This document shows positions 1 through 8,315 of a DNA stretch of 64,000 bases, piece after piece; position 1 is the first letter of the stretch, and the number at the start of each line of letters is the position of its first letter. The position numbers were made by a program, and so were the translations under genes. The notes beneath the pieces were generated by a model. It did no database searches and was not told the origin of the DNA. It saw only the letters and a program-made list of their open reading frames with translations. Origin of the DNA: Nonomuraea wenchangensis (GTDB lineage: Bacteria > Actinomycetota > Actinomycetes > Streptosporangiales > Streptosporangiaceae); the NCBI RefSeq assembly GCF_900111685.1, contig NZ_FOHX01000019.1:1-64000 (forward strand). The letters run 5' to 3'.

Positions 1-163
1 GTTCGCCCCGGAACCACCGCAGCACCAGGACCGCCTGCCAGAACGGGGTAAGGGCGCGGCTCCCTTTGGGGGTGCCGAGCCGGCGGCGCTCGTCGTGCAG
101 CAGTCGGGCAACATAGTGAATCAGCGCGCGGGAGACGTCGAGCGTGGCACGATGAGCAATCAC
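1..163 (-). mobile_element. IS5-type transposase, N-terminal fragment cut by the window edge
   Basis: Reading from a GTG at 163 into the window edge gives about 54 residues with no stop. They begin MIAHRATLDVSRALIHYVAR and continue through RLLHDERRRLGTPKGSRALT. This matches the usual opening of actinobacterial IS5-type DDE transposases, which start with an 'IAHRATLDV' stretch followed by an 'RALTPFWQAVLVLRWFR'-like helix. The catalytic part lies beyond the window, so whether the element is intact cannot be judged. Family by recognition of the N-terminus only. Confidence 0.6.
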
Positions 164-225
164 GTGGAGCCTTCCGGGTGACGGGATTTCTTGTGGTGAG
201 AACTCATCTACCGGAGGCTCCACGT
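162..225. repeat. Imperfect inverted repeat in the leader of the IS transposase
   Basis: Positions 162-177 (acgtggagccttccgg) and 211-225 (ccggaggctccacgt) are complementary over 15 bp with one bulged base, separated by 33 nt. The left arm overlaps the transposase start codon. In RNA the hairpin would sequester the start, a common way for IS elements to limit expression; it could equally be part of the element's end. No target-site duplication could be identified. Confidence 0.5.
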
Positions 226-351
226 CTGTCTCCGGCCTTCGACGACTTCTCCCGAAAGGCCCGAAACGTTACTGCGGGCGTCCCGGACATCCCCTATCAC
301 CCGAATTATTTCGCTGAGATCACCTCACTGAGGCCTTTCATCCGTGGGTGA

Positions 352-597
352 GCTCGTAGTTTTGCAGGACGGGGATCGGCTGGCATCGCCGAGGCGGTGG
401 AACTCACGATCAACGAAGTCACCCATGCTCGCGCCACACGAACCGACCTCGTCGTCGTTGACCAGATCGGTTGGAGACGTCGTTCGGATGGCAGCATCGC
501 CACTCGTGGTGGTCGCCGGCGACATTGGGTAGGTTGGGAACCTGCCGACCAGGACCTTCAGGTAACCCGGTATCGCTATCACCTACCAGATCGATGA
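352..597 (+). pseudogene. Fragment of a DUF3883-like protein (C-terminal part)
   Basis: One frame, bounded by a stop at 349-351, encodes about 81 residues ending with a TGA at 595-597. The stretch 'ELTINEVTHARATRTDLVVV' followed by 'DQIGWRRRSDGS', 'GWEPADQDL' and 'RYRYHLP' resembles the end of DUF3883 (NO VEIN C-terminal) nuclease-like domains, which often sit in defence or mobile loci. There is no start codon or N-terminal body, so it reads as the surviving tail of a gene truncated by deletion or insertion next to the IS fragment. Assignment is by pattern recognition and moderately uncertain. Confidence 0.45.
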
Positions 598-1011
598 TCA
601 AGGCTCCGTTCTTTCTATCGCAAGCCAGTGACCTCATCGGTTTGAACGCGTGGCGTGAAGTCCGTTAAGGGTCGATGTGGCAGTCAGGCAGGCTACGTCG
701 ATTGCAGGTAGCCGCTGATGGTCGGCGGGGTTGCTGCACTTTGCTGCTGCATGTACTGCCGTGCCAGTCGTCGGATACGAGCTGTACCGTATCTATGATC
801 TCCCAATTGCACCTCAAGCTCTCCACCGCCCCGAAGTTTTTCGAGTGTTTGACTTATCGTTATGTGCATCAGAAGGGTGGTATTGAGTCGTCGATTGCGT
901 GAAGGGTGCTAGTAAGTTCCAAGGCATTCAAGCCGGTACTCGTTGTGCCCCGAAAGTGCCCTGATTGATCAACGGCGGGGAAACGGCGCAGCTCAAGGGA
1001 GAGAAAGGGTG
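598..1011. other. Non-coding stretch between a gene remnant and rnpB
   Basis: No convincing gene. Short open frames here have no ribosome binding site, no family resemblance and unlike-actinobacterial composition. The stretch is visibly richer in A and T than the rest of the window, as expected for decayed foreign DNA. It ends at the 3' end of rnpB. Confidence 0.5.
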
Positions 1012-1402
1012 ACGAGTCGGCCTGTAGGCCGGGTTCTGTCCTTCGTGTGAAGGGGCGACCATCCATCTAGGGCCGTCGTTGCCGGCGGCCTCGAGCGGTC
1101 TACCCGCGCGGCTCGGGCGGGCAGCCCTCGAACGTCGCGCGCGGAACGCTCCGAGAAGCGTTCCTTCTTGACCTTGCTCCGGGTGGGGTTTACCTAGCCG
1201 CCCACGTCGCCGTGGGCGCTGGTGGTCTCTTACACCACCCTTTCACCCTTACCTCCCGGCGTGCGGGAGGCGGTCTGCTTTCTGTGGCACTGTCCCGCGG
1301 GTCACCCCGGGTCGGTGTTACCGACCACCCTGCCCTGTGGAGCCCGGACCTTCCTCGGCGGGCCCGCTGGGAGCCCGACGCGGTCGCCCGGCCGACTCGT
1401 CT
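1012..1402 (-). ncRNA. rnpB: RNase P RNA (class A)
   Basis: The catalytic RNA of RNase P, which matures tRNA 5' ends. Read on the minus strand, the 5' region starts near cgagtcggccgggcgaccgc and is followed by the conserved 'GAGGAAGGTCCGGGCTCCA' core, the 'ACAGTGCCACAGAAAGCAGA' block, 'GGTAAGGGTGAAAGGGTGG' and the 'GGTAAACCCC' segment. It closes with 'AGATGGATGGTCGCC' and the 3' 'ACAGAACCCGGCCTACAGG'. The 5' GAGTCGGCC and 3' GGCCGACTC ends pair, giving helix P1 and fixing both ends within a few bases. About 390 nt, normal for actinobacteria. It lies downstream of, and on the same strand as, the RNase HI/phosphatase operon, behind that operon's terminator. Confidence 0.95.
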
Positions 1403-1499
1403 GGCAAAGGGTATCAGTTTCAAGCCGTTCTCAACTCAGCCGCAAGATCGGACCGGTGGAATGGGCAAGGTCATCGCCTGAGGGGGGCGATGCGCAGGC

Positions 1500-1535
1500 G
1501 GCCGTGCCGGGGCCTTGGCGGACCCCGGCACGGCC
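1500..1535 (-). terminator. Strong hairpin terminator after the RNase HI/phosphatase gene
   Basis: A perfect 13-bp stem (ggccgtgccgggg with ccccggcacggcc) and a 10-nt loop begins 26 nt past the stop codon of the minus-strand operon. There is no U-tract, which is usual for actinobacterial terminators. It separates the operon from rnpB downstream. Confidence 0.75.
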
Positions 1536-1560
1536 ACAGCTCCGCGTGCGTAAGTGTGAT

Positions 1561-2847
1561 TCAGCGCAAGTGTGCGGTGTCGTTGAAGGACTTCACTACG
1601 GCGGGGCCGTCGGCGTAGTACTCGATGAGGCTCAGGCAGGCCAGGTCGAGGTGCATGCGGTAAAGAGACTCCAGCGGGGCCATGAGCGCCTGGCGCAGGA
1701 GCATCTTGATCGGGGTGACGTGGGAGACGGCGAGGACGGTCTTGCCTTCGTACCGCTCCACCAGGCGCTCCCCCGCCGCCTGCACGCGGCGGGCGGCCAC
1801 GGCGAAGCTCTCGCCGCCGGGCGGGGCGGCCTCGGGGTCGGCCAGCCAGGCGGCCAGCTCGGCGGGCCAGCGGCGCTGGACCTCCGTGAAGGTGTGTCCC
1901 TCCCACTCGCCGAAGTCGGCTTCCCTTAGCTCGTCGTCCACCTCGACGTCGAGGCCGGTGCGGGCCGCGATGGCGGCGGCGGTCTGGCGGGCGCGCTTCA
2001 GCGGGGAGGAGACGATCACGTCGGGACGGTACGGCTCCCGAGACAGGCGTACGGCGGCGGCCTCCGCCTGGGACAGGCCGTTGGGCGTGAGCTCGGGGTC
2101 GCCGAGGCCGGAGAAGCGGCGTTCGAGGGAGAGCTCGGTCTCGCCGTGGCGGAGGAGGAGCAGGGAGGTGGCGACGCGGGTGGGAGGACGCCACCCGGTG
2201 CCCGTCTCCACGTTCTTCCCGGCGGCCCGGGTGCGTTGCTGGGCGGCGGCCACGGAGGCGGTGGGTGCGGAGAGGTCCGAGGTGCGCGCGGCGGATCCCC
2301 TGGCCGGGGCGGAGATGCCGCTTACGTCCAGGAGGTCGGTCTGCTCAAGCGAGGGCGAGGGGGAAGGGGGCAATCCCGGTTCGGCGCTGTCGCTTGTGCC
2401 GCCGGCCCTCCAGCGCAGCCCCTGGGCGGCGGCGTCCATGGCCTCGTTGGCCAGGCGGTCGGCGTGCTGGTTGCGTTCGCGCGGAATCCAGGTCCACTCC
2501 GTGACCCGCAGCCGCCGCACCAGCGCCCCCGCCTCGGAGGCGAGCGGGCGCAGCCCTTCGTTCTTGATCTTCCAGCGGCCGGCCATCTGCTCGACGACCA
2601 GCTTGGAGTCCATCCTGACGGCGACCGCCGCGCCCTCGCCGCCCACCCGCAGCACGGCCTGCAGCCCGGCGATGAGCCCGCGGTATTCGGCCACGTTGTT
2701 GGTGGTGACGCCGATGGCCTCGGCGGCCTCGGCGAGCACCTGGCCGCTCGCCGCGTCCTTGACGACCGCGCCGTAGCCGGCCGGGCCGGGGTTGCCGCGC
2801 GAGCCGCCGTCGGCCTCGATGACGTAGTGGGTCACAGGGTGGGTCAC
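1561..2847 (-). CDS. Bifunctional RNase HI / histidine (acid) phosphatase
   Basis: A 428-residue two-domain fusion of the type known from Mycobacterium tuberculosis Rv2228c. The N-terminal RNase HI domain, which cuts RNA in RNA:DNA hybrids, carries the acidic residues D13, E54, D80 and D130 in 'EADGGSRGNPG', 'VAEYRGL', 'RMDSK' and 'NQHADRLANEA'. A proline/serine/alanine-rich linker (about 155-225) leads to a histidine phosphatase domain with 'LLRHGETE' (H234) and a second catalytic histidine in 'AVSHVTPIK'. In such fusions the phosphatase can act on alpha-ribazole phosphate, but its substrate here is unknown. Start chosen at the GTG whose GTGA overlaps the previous gene's stop. A longer reading from 2886 would overlap that gene by 43 nt. 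Last gene of a three-gene operon. Confidence 0.92.
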   Translation of the reverse strand: MTHPVTHYVIEADGGSRGNPGPAGYGAVVKDAASGQVLAEAAEAIGVTTNNVAEYRGLIAGLQAVLRVGGEGAAVAVRMDSKLVVEQMAGRWKIKNEGLRPLASEAGALVRRLRVTEWTWIPRERNQHADRLANEAMDAAAQGLRWRAGGTSDSAEPGLPPSPSPSLEQTDLLDVSGISAPARGSAARTSDLSAPTASVAAAQQRTRAAGKNVETGTGWRPPTRVATSLLLLRHGETELSLERRFSGLGDPELTPNGLSQAEAAAVRLSREPYRPDVIVSSPLKRARQTAAAIAARTGLDVEVDDELREADFGEWEGHTFTEVQRRWPAELAAWLADPEAAPPGGESFAVAARRVQAAGERLVERYEGKTVLAVSHVTPIKMLLRQALMAPLESLYRMHLDLACLSLIEYYADGPAVVKSFNDTAHLR

Positions 2848-3584
2848 AGGCCGGACTCTGCGGTGCGGACGAGGATCCGCCGGCACTCCTCGCAGCGGAG
2901 CACCTCGTCGTGGGGCGCGGCCTTGATGGAGTTCATCTCGGCGATGGACAGGGCGACCTTGCAGCCCTGGCAGCGCCCGTGGCGGAGCATGGCCGCGCCG
3001 ACGCCGTACTGCTCCCTGAGCTTCTGGTAGAGCTTGAGCAGGTCGGCGGGGATCTCGGCGGCGACGCCGGTGCGGCGGCCCTGGACGTCGGCCGCCTCCT
3101 TGTCGATCTCCTTCAGGGCGGCGTCGCGGCGGTCCTCGGCGGCCGAGCGCGCGGCGGCGGTCTCGTCGCGCTTGGCCACCAGGTCGCGCACCTTGCTGTC
3201 GGCGGCCTCGCGCCGCTCCATGATCTCCAGCACGACCTCCTCCAGGTCGCCCTGCCGCTTGTGCAGCGAGGCGATCTCGGACTGCAGGCTCGCCAGGTCG
3301 CGGGGGGAGGTCACGGCGCCGGAGTCGAGGCGCTTCTGGTCGCGGTCGGCGCGGGTGCGTACGGCGTCGACGTCGCTCTCGGCCTTGGTCTGCTCGCGGG
3401 CGAGGTCGCCGGCCTCGGTCTCGGCCTCGATGACCTGGGTGGCGAGCCTGGCGTACTGCTTGGAGCGCTCGTCGATCTCGGCCAGCTCGGGCAGGGTGCG
3501 GCGGCGATGGGCCAGCCGGTCGGCCACGGAGTCGAGCTCTGCCAGGTCGAGCAATCTCTTCTGGGCGTCAGGCGCAGCTTTCAT
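2844..3584 (-). CDS. Coiled-coil protein with C4-type zinc ribbon (DUF164 / zf-RING_7 family)
   Basis: 246 residues. The first 190 or so are a long charged helical hairpin rich in E, R, A and L. The C-terminal ribbon has two CxxC pairs (C205/C208 in 'CQGC', C231/C234 in 'CEEC') that should bind one zinc ion. This family sits next to Nif3-like and RNase HI genes across actinobacteria; its function is unresolved, and nucleic-acid or chaperone-like roles have been suggested. Start at ATG 3584 because AGAGG lies 9 nt upstream and the gene then begins 2 nt after the preceding stop. A start at 3605 would overlap it. Confidence 0.9.
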   Translation of the reverse strand: MKAAPDAQKRLLDLAELDSVADRLAHRRRTLPELAEIDERSKQYARLATQVIEAETEAGDLAREQTKAESDVDAVRTRADRDQKRLDSGAVTSPRDLASLQSEIASLHKRQGDLEEVVLEIMERREAADSKVRDLVAKRDETAAARSAAEDRRDAALKEIDKEAADVQGRRTGVAAEIPADLLKLYQKLREQYGVGAAMLRHGRCQGCKVALSIAEMNSIKAAPHDEVLRCEECRRILVRTAESGL

Positions 3585-3586
3585 GA

Positions 3587-4396
3587 TCAATATCCTCTTG
3601 TCCAAGCATCGGTGACCGTGGCGGAGACACGCGTCTCAACGGTAACGCCACTGGCGTGCAGGATGGACGCCGCGCTGTCCAGCCACGGCCACTCGGTCGC
3701 CCAGTGCGCGGCGTCGATCAGCGCGGGCCCGCCGGACTCGACGAACTCGCTGGCCGGATGGTGCCGAAGGTCGGCGGTCAGGAACACGTCGACGCCGGCC
3801 TCGGCGGCGGCGCCGAGCAGGGAGTCGCCCGCTCCCCCGCTGACCGCGACCCGGCGCACCGGCCGGGAAAGGTCGCCCGCCACTCTGATGCCCCACGCCG
3901 TGCGGGGCAGCCCCTCGGCCGCCCGCGCCGCGAACTCGCCCAGCGTCGTCGGCTCGGCCGGCTCCCCGATGCGGCCGAGGCCGCGCCACGGGTCGTCGGG
4001 GAAGGGCCGCAGCGGCACGAGGTCGCCGGTCAGGCCGACGGCGCGGGCCAGCGCGTCGGAGACTCCGGGGTTGGCGACGTCGGCGTTGGTGTGGGCGGTG
4101 TAGAGGGCGACGCCGCGCCTGATCAGGGTGTGGATCAGCCGGCCTTTGGGGGTGGTGGCGGCCACGCTCGTGGTGCCGCGCAGGTAGAGGGGGTGATGGA
4201 CGACGATGAGGTCGGCGCCCCATTCCAGGGCCTCCTCGGCCACGGCCGCGACGGGGTCGACGGCGAGCAGCACCCGCCGCACCTCCTGGTCGGGGTCGCC
4301 GGTGACCAGCCCCACCGCGTCCCACGACTCCGCCCGGGCGGGCGGGTAGGCCGCCTCGAGCACTCCGATCACGTCCGTCAACGTCACAGCAGCCAC
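3587..4396 (-). CDS. Nif3-like dinuclear metal centre hexameric protein (YqfO/YbgI family)
   Basis: 269 residues of the Nif3 family, sometimes called GTP cyclohydrolase I type 2 homologues. Metal-binding motifs are visible: 'VVHHPLYLRG' near residue 65, 'AHTNADVANPG' near 105, and 'DAAHWATEWPWL' near the C-terminus. Together they supply the histidines and acids for a two-metal site. The family's physiological role is not settled. It is the first gene of the minus-strand operon with the zinc-ribbon protein and the RNase HI/phosphatase, an arrangement conserved in actinobacteria. Divergent from the monooxygenase at 4482, so the 85-nt gap holds both promoters. Confidence 0.9.
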   Translation of the reverse strand: MAAVTLTDVIGVLEAAYPPARAESWDAVGLVTGDPDQEVRRVLLAVDPVAAVAEEALEWGADLIVVHHPLYLRGTTSVAATTPKGRLIHTLIRRGVALYTAHTNADVANPGVSDALARAVGLTGDLVPLRPFPDDPWRGLGRIGEPAEPTTLGEFAARAAEGLPRTAWGIRVAGDLSRPVRRVAVSGGAGDSLLGAAAEAGVDVFLTADLRHHPASEFVESGGPALIDAAHWATEWPWLDSAASILHASGVTVETRVSATVTDAWTRGY

Positions 4397-4481
4397 CTGC
4401 GAAGACTATCGGCCTTCCGGAGGGTCGCGACGGATCGACGTTCGGCGTAATGTAAGTGGACACTGACTGGCGGAGGGTGGC

Positions 4482-5936
4482 ATGGCACCAAGCGTCGCGA
4501 TCATCGGAGCCGGCTTCGGCGGACTGTGCATGGCGATCCGGTTGGAAAGGGCCGGGATCCGCTCGTACACGATCTTCGAGAAGGCGGACGACCTCGGCGG
4601 GACCTGGCGCGACAACAGTTATCCGGGGGCGGGCTGCGACATCCCGTCCCACCTTTACTCCTACTCCTTCGAGAAGTACGCGAGCTGGACCCGTCGTTAC
4701 CCGGACCAGCCGGAGATCCTCGGCTATCTGGAGCACTGCGCCGACAAGTACGACGTACGACGGAAGATCAGGTTCCGCAACGAGGTCCGGAGCGCGGCGT
4801 TCGACGGCCGCCAGTGGCAGATCACCGCCGCCGGGCCGGACGGGGGCGAGCGGACGGAGGCGTTCGACGTCATGGTGGTGAGCGTCGGCCAGCTCAACCG
4901 CCCCCACCTCCCCGACATCCCCGGAATGTCGGACTTCACGGGCGTCTCCTTCCACTCCGCCCGCTGGAACCACGACCACGACCTCACCGGCAGGCAGGTC
5001 GCGGTGATCGGCACCGGCTCGTCGGCGGCCCAGCTCATCCCGCCCGTCGCCGAGCGGGCCGCGCGACTGCACGTCTTCCAGCGCACACCCAACTGGGTGA
5101 TCCCCAAGCCGGACGCCACGTTCGGCCCGCTGACCAAGCTCGCCCTCCACTACGTCCCCGGCCTGCAGCGGGCCTACCGGGAGTGGATCTACCGGTACGC
5201 CGAGGCCACCCTCTACCCCGCGCTGGCCGAGGGCTGGAGCACCGGCCTGCTGAGGAAGCGGGCGCTCGGCCACCTGTACGAGCAGGTGCCGGACCGGGCG
5301 CTGCGCGCCAAGCTCACCCCCGACTACCCGCCGGGCTGCAAACGGGTCGTCATCGACAGCCGCTTCTACCCCGCCCTCACCAGGGACAACGTGGACGTGA
5401 TCACCGACAAGATCGTTCGCATCGGCCCACGCGGCGTCGAGACCACCGAAGGGCTGCGCGAGGTCGACACGATCGTCTACGCGACCGGGTTCAGGAGCAC
5501 GGAGTTCCTGACCCCGATGGAGATCACCGGCCGCTCCGGCCGGTCACTGCACGAGCGGTGGGCGAACGGCGCGGAGGCCTATCTCGGCATCTCGGTGCCG
5601 GAGTTCCCCAACATGTTCCTGCTGTACGGCCCCAACACCAACCTCGGACACAACTCGATCATCTTCATGCTCGAATGCCAGGTCGCCCACATCATGGCCT
5701 GCCTGCCCCGGCTGGCCGAGCAGGGCCCGATCGAGGTGCGCCCCGAGGTGATGGCGGCCTGGACCCGGCAGCTCGACACCGCCATGGAGCGCATGGTGTG
5801 GGGCGGCGGCTGCCAGAGCTGGTACAAAACGGCCGAAGGCCGCGTCACCAACAACTGGCCGGGCTCGACGACGCTCTACCGCAGGCTCACCGGCAAGGCA
5901 CCGGGCGGCGCCTACCGGCCGAGCCCGGCACGGTAA
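4482..5936 (+). CDS. Flavin-containing monooxygenase, Baeyer-Villiger type
   Basis: 484 residues with two dinucleotide-binding folds: 'GAGFGG' at residues 9-14 for FAD and 'GTGSSA' near 177 for NADPH. Between them is 'FTGVSFHSARW' (about 152-162), which fits the Baeyer-Villiger fingerprint FxGxxxHxxxW. Such enzymes insert oxygen next to a ketone to give an ester or lactone. Substrate unknown; similar enzymes serve steroid, terpene or cyclic-ketone breakdown. A GGAGGG ribosome site lies 6 nt before the ATG. Genes for a P450, acyl-CoA dehydrogenases and a CoA ligase lie within 20 kb but not in one operon. Confidence 0.9.
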   Translation: MAPSVAIIGAGFGGLCMAIRLERAGIRSYTIFEKADDLGGTWRDNSYPGAGCDIPSHLYSYSFEKYASWTRRYPDQPEILGYLEHCADKYDVRRKIRFRNEVRSAAFDGRQWQITAAGPDGGERTEAFDVMVVSVGQLNRPHLPDIPGMSDFTGVSFHSARWNHDHDLTGRQVAVIGTGSSAAQLIPPVAERAARLHVFQRTPNWVIPKPDATFGPLTKLALHYVPGLQRAYREWIYRYAEATLYPALAEGWSTGLLRKRALGHLYEQVPDRALRAKLTPDYPPGCKRVVIDSRFYPALTRDNVDVITDKIVRIGPRGVETTEGLREVDTIVYATGFRSTEFLTPMEITGRSGRSLHERWANGAEAYLGISVPEFPNMFLLYGPNTNLGHNSIIFMLECQVAHIMACLPRLAEQGPIEVRPEVMAAWTRQLDTAMERMVWGGGCQSWYKTAEGRVTNNWPGSTTLYRRLTGKAPGGAYRPSPAR

Positions 5937-5939
5937 CGT
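5934..5939 (+). promoter_or_regulatory. Candidate -10 box of a leaderless promoter for the dipeptidase gene
   Basis: TAACGT lies 6 nt before the ATG at 5946, and no ribosome binding site is present. Its first three bases are the stop codon of the monooxygenase gene. Position and sequence fit a leaderless transcript starting at the ATG, though no convincing -35 was seen. Confidence 0.35.
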
Positions 5940-5945
5940 CCGAGC

Positions 5946-6977
5946 ATGACGCTTCACCCCTTGCACCGGCGTGCCGTCGTCGCCGACACGCACAACGACC
6001 TGCTGATGGCCGTCTCCGCCCGCCCGCCGCACGTGTGGTCGTCGTTCTTCCGCGAGCGCTGGCTGCCGCAGCTCACCGCGGGCGGCGTCGACCTGCAGGT
6101 CCTGCCGGTCTTCATCGACGACCAGTATCGTCCCGAGGGCGCGCTGCGGCAGACGCTGCGGATGATCGAGTGCGCCCACGTGATCGCCGAGGGCAACGCC
6201 GACCGGGTCGCGCTCTGCCGCGACGCCCGCGAGATCGACGCGGCGCTGGAGTCGGGCAGGATCGCGCTGGTGCTGGCGCTGGAGAGCATGCCGGGCCTGG
6301 ACGCCAGCGTCGAGCTGATCCCGACGATGCACCGGCTGGGCGTGCGGGTGGCGTCGATCGCGCACTTCGGTCGCACGCCGCTGGCCGACGGCAGCGCCGA
6401 GGACGCCACCGGCAGCGGCCTGACCTCGCACGGCGTCGCCGTGCTGGCGGAGATGGAGCGGCTCGGCGTCATCTTCGACGTCTCCCACCTCGGGGCCTCC
6501 GGCGTCGCGCACGTCCTGGAGCTGGCCACCAGGCCGGTCATCGCCACCCATTCCTCGGCCCGCGCGCTGCGCGACCACCACCGCAACCTCACCGACGAGC
6601 AGCTGCGCGGGGTGGCCGCGACCGGCGGCGTGGTCTGCGTCAACTTCTTCGCCCCCTTCCTGGCCGAGCAGCCGGCCGGCTACACGCTGGACCGCCTGCT
6701 CGACCACATCGAGCACATCGCCGGCGTGGCCGGCCTCGACCACGTCGGCCTCGGCCCCGACTTCGTCAAGGAGGTCTACGACGACCTGCTGCCGCCGTTC
6801 TGCGAGGGCGAGAACGACCGCGGCGTGGACCCGAAGGCCACGGTGCCCGGCCTCGCGGGACCGGAGGGCCTGCCCCTGGTCACCGAGGGGCTGCTCGCCC
6901 GCGGCCTGCCGGAGAAGGACGTCGAGAAGATCATCGGCGGCAACGTGCACCGCCTCTTCGGCGAGCTGCTGACCTGA
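5946..6977 (+). CDS. Membrane-dipeptidase family zinc hydrolase (peptidase M19)
   Basis: 343 residues of the renal-dipeptidase family, TIM-barrel metalloenzymes that hydrolyse dipeptides including D-amino-acid containing ones. Visible motifs are 'DTHNDLL' near the N-terminus (metal histidine and aspartate), a central glutamate in 'LALESMPG', 'DVSHLG', 'IATHSSAR' and 'VGLGPDFVKE', the usual set of metal and substrate ligands. No signal peptide, so it is probably cytoplasmic. Starts 9 nt after the monooxygenase stop but lacks a ribosome site, so it may also be read from its own leaderless promoter. Confidence 0.92.
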   Translation: MTLHPLHRRAVVADTHNDLLMAVSARPPHVWSSFFRERWLPQLTAGGVDLQVLPVFIDDQYRPEGALRQTLRMIECAHVIAEGNADRVALCRDAREIDAALESGRIALVLALESMPGLDASVELIPTMHRLGVRVASIAHFGRTPLADGSAEDATGSGLTSHGVAVLAEMERLGVIFDVSHLGASGVAHVLELATRPVIATHSSARALRDHHRNLTDEQLRGVAATGGVVCVNFFAPFLAEQPAGYTLDRLLDHIEHIAGVAGLDHVGLGPDFVKEVYDDLLPPFCEGENDRGVDPKATVPGLAGPEGLPLVTEGLLARGLPEKDVEKIIGGNVHRLFGELLT

Positions 6978-6998
6978 GCCCGGGGCCGGGCCCGTCGG

Positions 6999-7391
6999 CT
7001 ACACCACCGGGCCGAGGGTCCGGCTCATCAGGCACCTGTTGGGGAACTCGTGGTGGTAGGCGATCCGCCGGCCGTACCAGCCGCCCGCGACCTTGACGTC
7101 GACCGGCGCGTAGACGTGGAGACACGGGCCGGGGTCGACGTCGAGCTCCTCCACCGTGCCGTCCACCGACTGCAGCGCGCGGCAGGCGTCGCCGGGCCGC
7201 GGGTGACTGCCGCCGTCGGGGTCGCAGGTCAGCAGGTAACGGTAGGCGCCGCCGCCTTTCGCGGCGGTGACGGTGATGACGAGATCCGCGCCCGCGGCGG
7301 CCGAGGCCGGCGAGGCCGCGAGCGGCACGGCCACGAGCGCGGCGGCGCAGAGGGCGGCGGCGGTGCGGAGGACGGTGGGCACTGCTTTCAT
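6999..7391 (-). CDS. Secreted subtilisin-inhibitor-like (SSI family) protease inhibitor
   Basis: 130 residues. An N-terminal signal peptide (about residues 1-31, cleavage after 'PASA') is followed by a small domain with four cysteines: 'LTCDPDGG', 'GDACRAL', 'GPCLHVYAPV' and 'FPNRCLMS'. The arrangement, with 'YAPVDVKV...WYGRR' near the end, matches Streptomyces subtilisin inhibitors, which are exported and block serine proteases through a loop between the disulfides. The family usually has a 'CMYDPVTV'-like line; here it is 'CLHVYAPVDV'. AGGAGG lies 4 nt before the ATG. Target protease unknown. Confidence 0.85.
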   Translation of the reverse strand: MKAVPTVLRTAAALCAAALVAVPLAASPASAAAGADLVITVTAAKGGGAYRYLLTCDPDGGSHPRPGDACRALQSVDGTVEELDVDPGPCLHVYAPVDVKVAGGWYGRRIAYHHEFPNRCLMSRTLGPVV

Positions 7392-7410
7392 GGAACCTCC
7401 TGGTCACGGG

Positions 7411-7427
7411 CGTCCCGGTCCGGGACG
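7411..7427. promoter_or_regulatory. Palindrome in the SSI / acetyltransferase divergent promoter region
   Basis: cgtcccg-gtc-cgggacg is a perfect 7-bp-arm palindrome with a 3-nt centre, placed between two divergent genes. It could be an operator shared by both, or a small hairpin in the SSI leader. No cognate regulator is obvious nearby. Confidence 0.3.
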
Positions 7428-7460
7428 GCGCCTCCCATTATGACTACGAGGAGTGACGGA

Positions 7461-8249
7461 ATGGTGACCATCGGTTGGTCGGACGCGGCGGCGAGGGCCG
7501 GCGTGACGATCAGGGAGCTGTCGGAGATCGACGAGTTCCAGCAGGTCAACCGGCTGTTCGACGACATCTGGCACCCGGAGCCACGCAACGTGCCCGTCCC
7601 CCTGGAGCTGATGATCGGTTTCGCGCACGCCGGTGGCTACGTGGCCGGGGCCTACGAAGGCGACACGCTGGTCGGCGCGTCCGTCGGGTTCCTGGCAGCC
7701 GACCGGACGCTGCACTCGCACGTCACGGGCACGGTGGCGGGCCGCGGCATCGGCTACGCGCTGAAGCTCCACCAGCGCGACTGGTGCAGGAAGCGCGGGC
7801 TGAGGCGGATCACCTGGACCTTCGACCCGCTCGTCCGCCGCAACGCCCGCTTCAACCTGGTCAAGCTGGGCGCCCGCCCGGAGGAGTACCTGGAGGACTT
7901 CTACGGGACGATGGCGGACGCGATCAACGAGGGCGACGCCTCCGACCGGCTGCTCGCGGCGTGGCCCGTGGACCAGGACCGCCGGGCGGCGGCGGACGCG
8001 CCCGCCGTGGACGAGCCGCCGCGCGCGCTCCTGGCCTGCGAGAACGGCCGCCCGGTCTTCCACCTCGCGGGCGGCGAGGTGGTGCTCGTCGGCACCCCGC
8101 CCGACGTCGAGGAGCTGCGCCGTACCGACCCCGGCACGGCCGCGGAGTGGCGCGCGGCGGTCCGCACGGCGCTCGGCGGGCTCATGGGCGCGGGCGGCGA
8201 GGTCATCGGGTTCACCAATCAGGGCGAGTACGAAGTATGGGTTCACTAG
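7461..8249 (+). CDS. GNAT-fold acetyltransferase-like protein, COG3375 type
   Basis: 262 residues. The first two thirds form a GNAT-like fold ('ELSEIDEFQQVNRLFDDIW', 'YVAGAYEGDTLVGASVGFLA', 'GRGIGYALKLHQRDWCRKRG', 'ITWTFDPLVRRNARFNLVKL'), typical of a predicted acetyltransferase family of unknown substrate. The last third is a separate domain with 'VLVGTPPDVEELR'. Start set at ATG 7461 because GAGGAG lies about 7 nt upstream. An upstream ATG at 7440 has no ribosome site. Gene stands alone, divergent from the SSI gene. Confidence 0.8.
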   Translation: MVTIGWSDAAARAGVTIRELSEIDEFQQVNRLFDDIWHPEPRNVPVPLELMIGFAHAGGYVAGAYEGDTLVGASVGFLAADRTLHSHVTGTVAGRGIGYALKLHQRDWCRKRGLRRITWTFDPLVRRNARFNLVKLGARPEEYLEDFYGTMADAINEGDASDRLLAAWPVDQDRRAAADAPAVDEPPRALLACENGRPVFHLAGGEVVLVGTPPDVEELRRTDPGTAAEWRAAVRTALGGLMGAGGEVIGFTNQGEYEVWVH

Positions 8250-8315
8250 CCCTTTCACACCAGTTGGGGATCTTTGTAAGGTGATCGGTGAGTCACGCCT
8301 AGCAAGGAGATCCGC

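Noticed and set aside
4526..7096. An 856-codon plus-strand frame across the monooxygenase and dipeptidase genes
   Set aside because: Arginine/proline-rich shadow of two clearly recognisable genes in another frame.
8250..8315. Metal riboswitch before the Nramp-like gene
   Set aside because: The leader is only 66 nt and shows no yybP-ykoY or M-box features that I can recognise.
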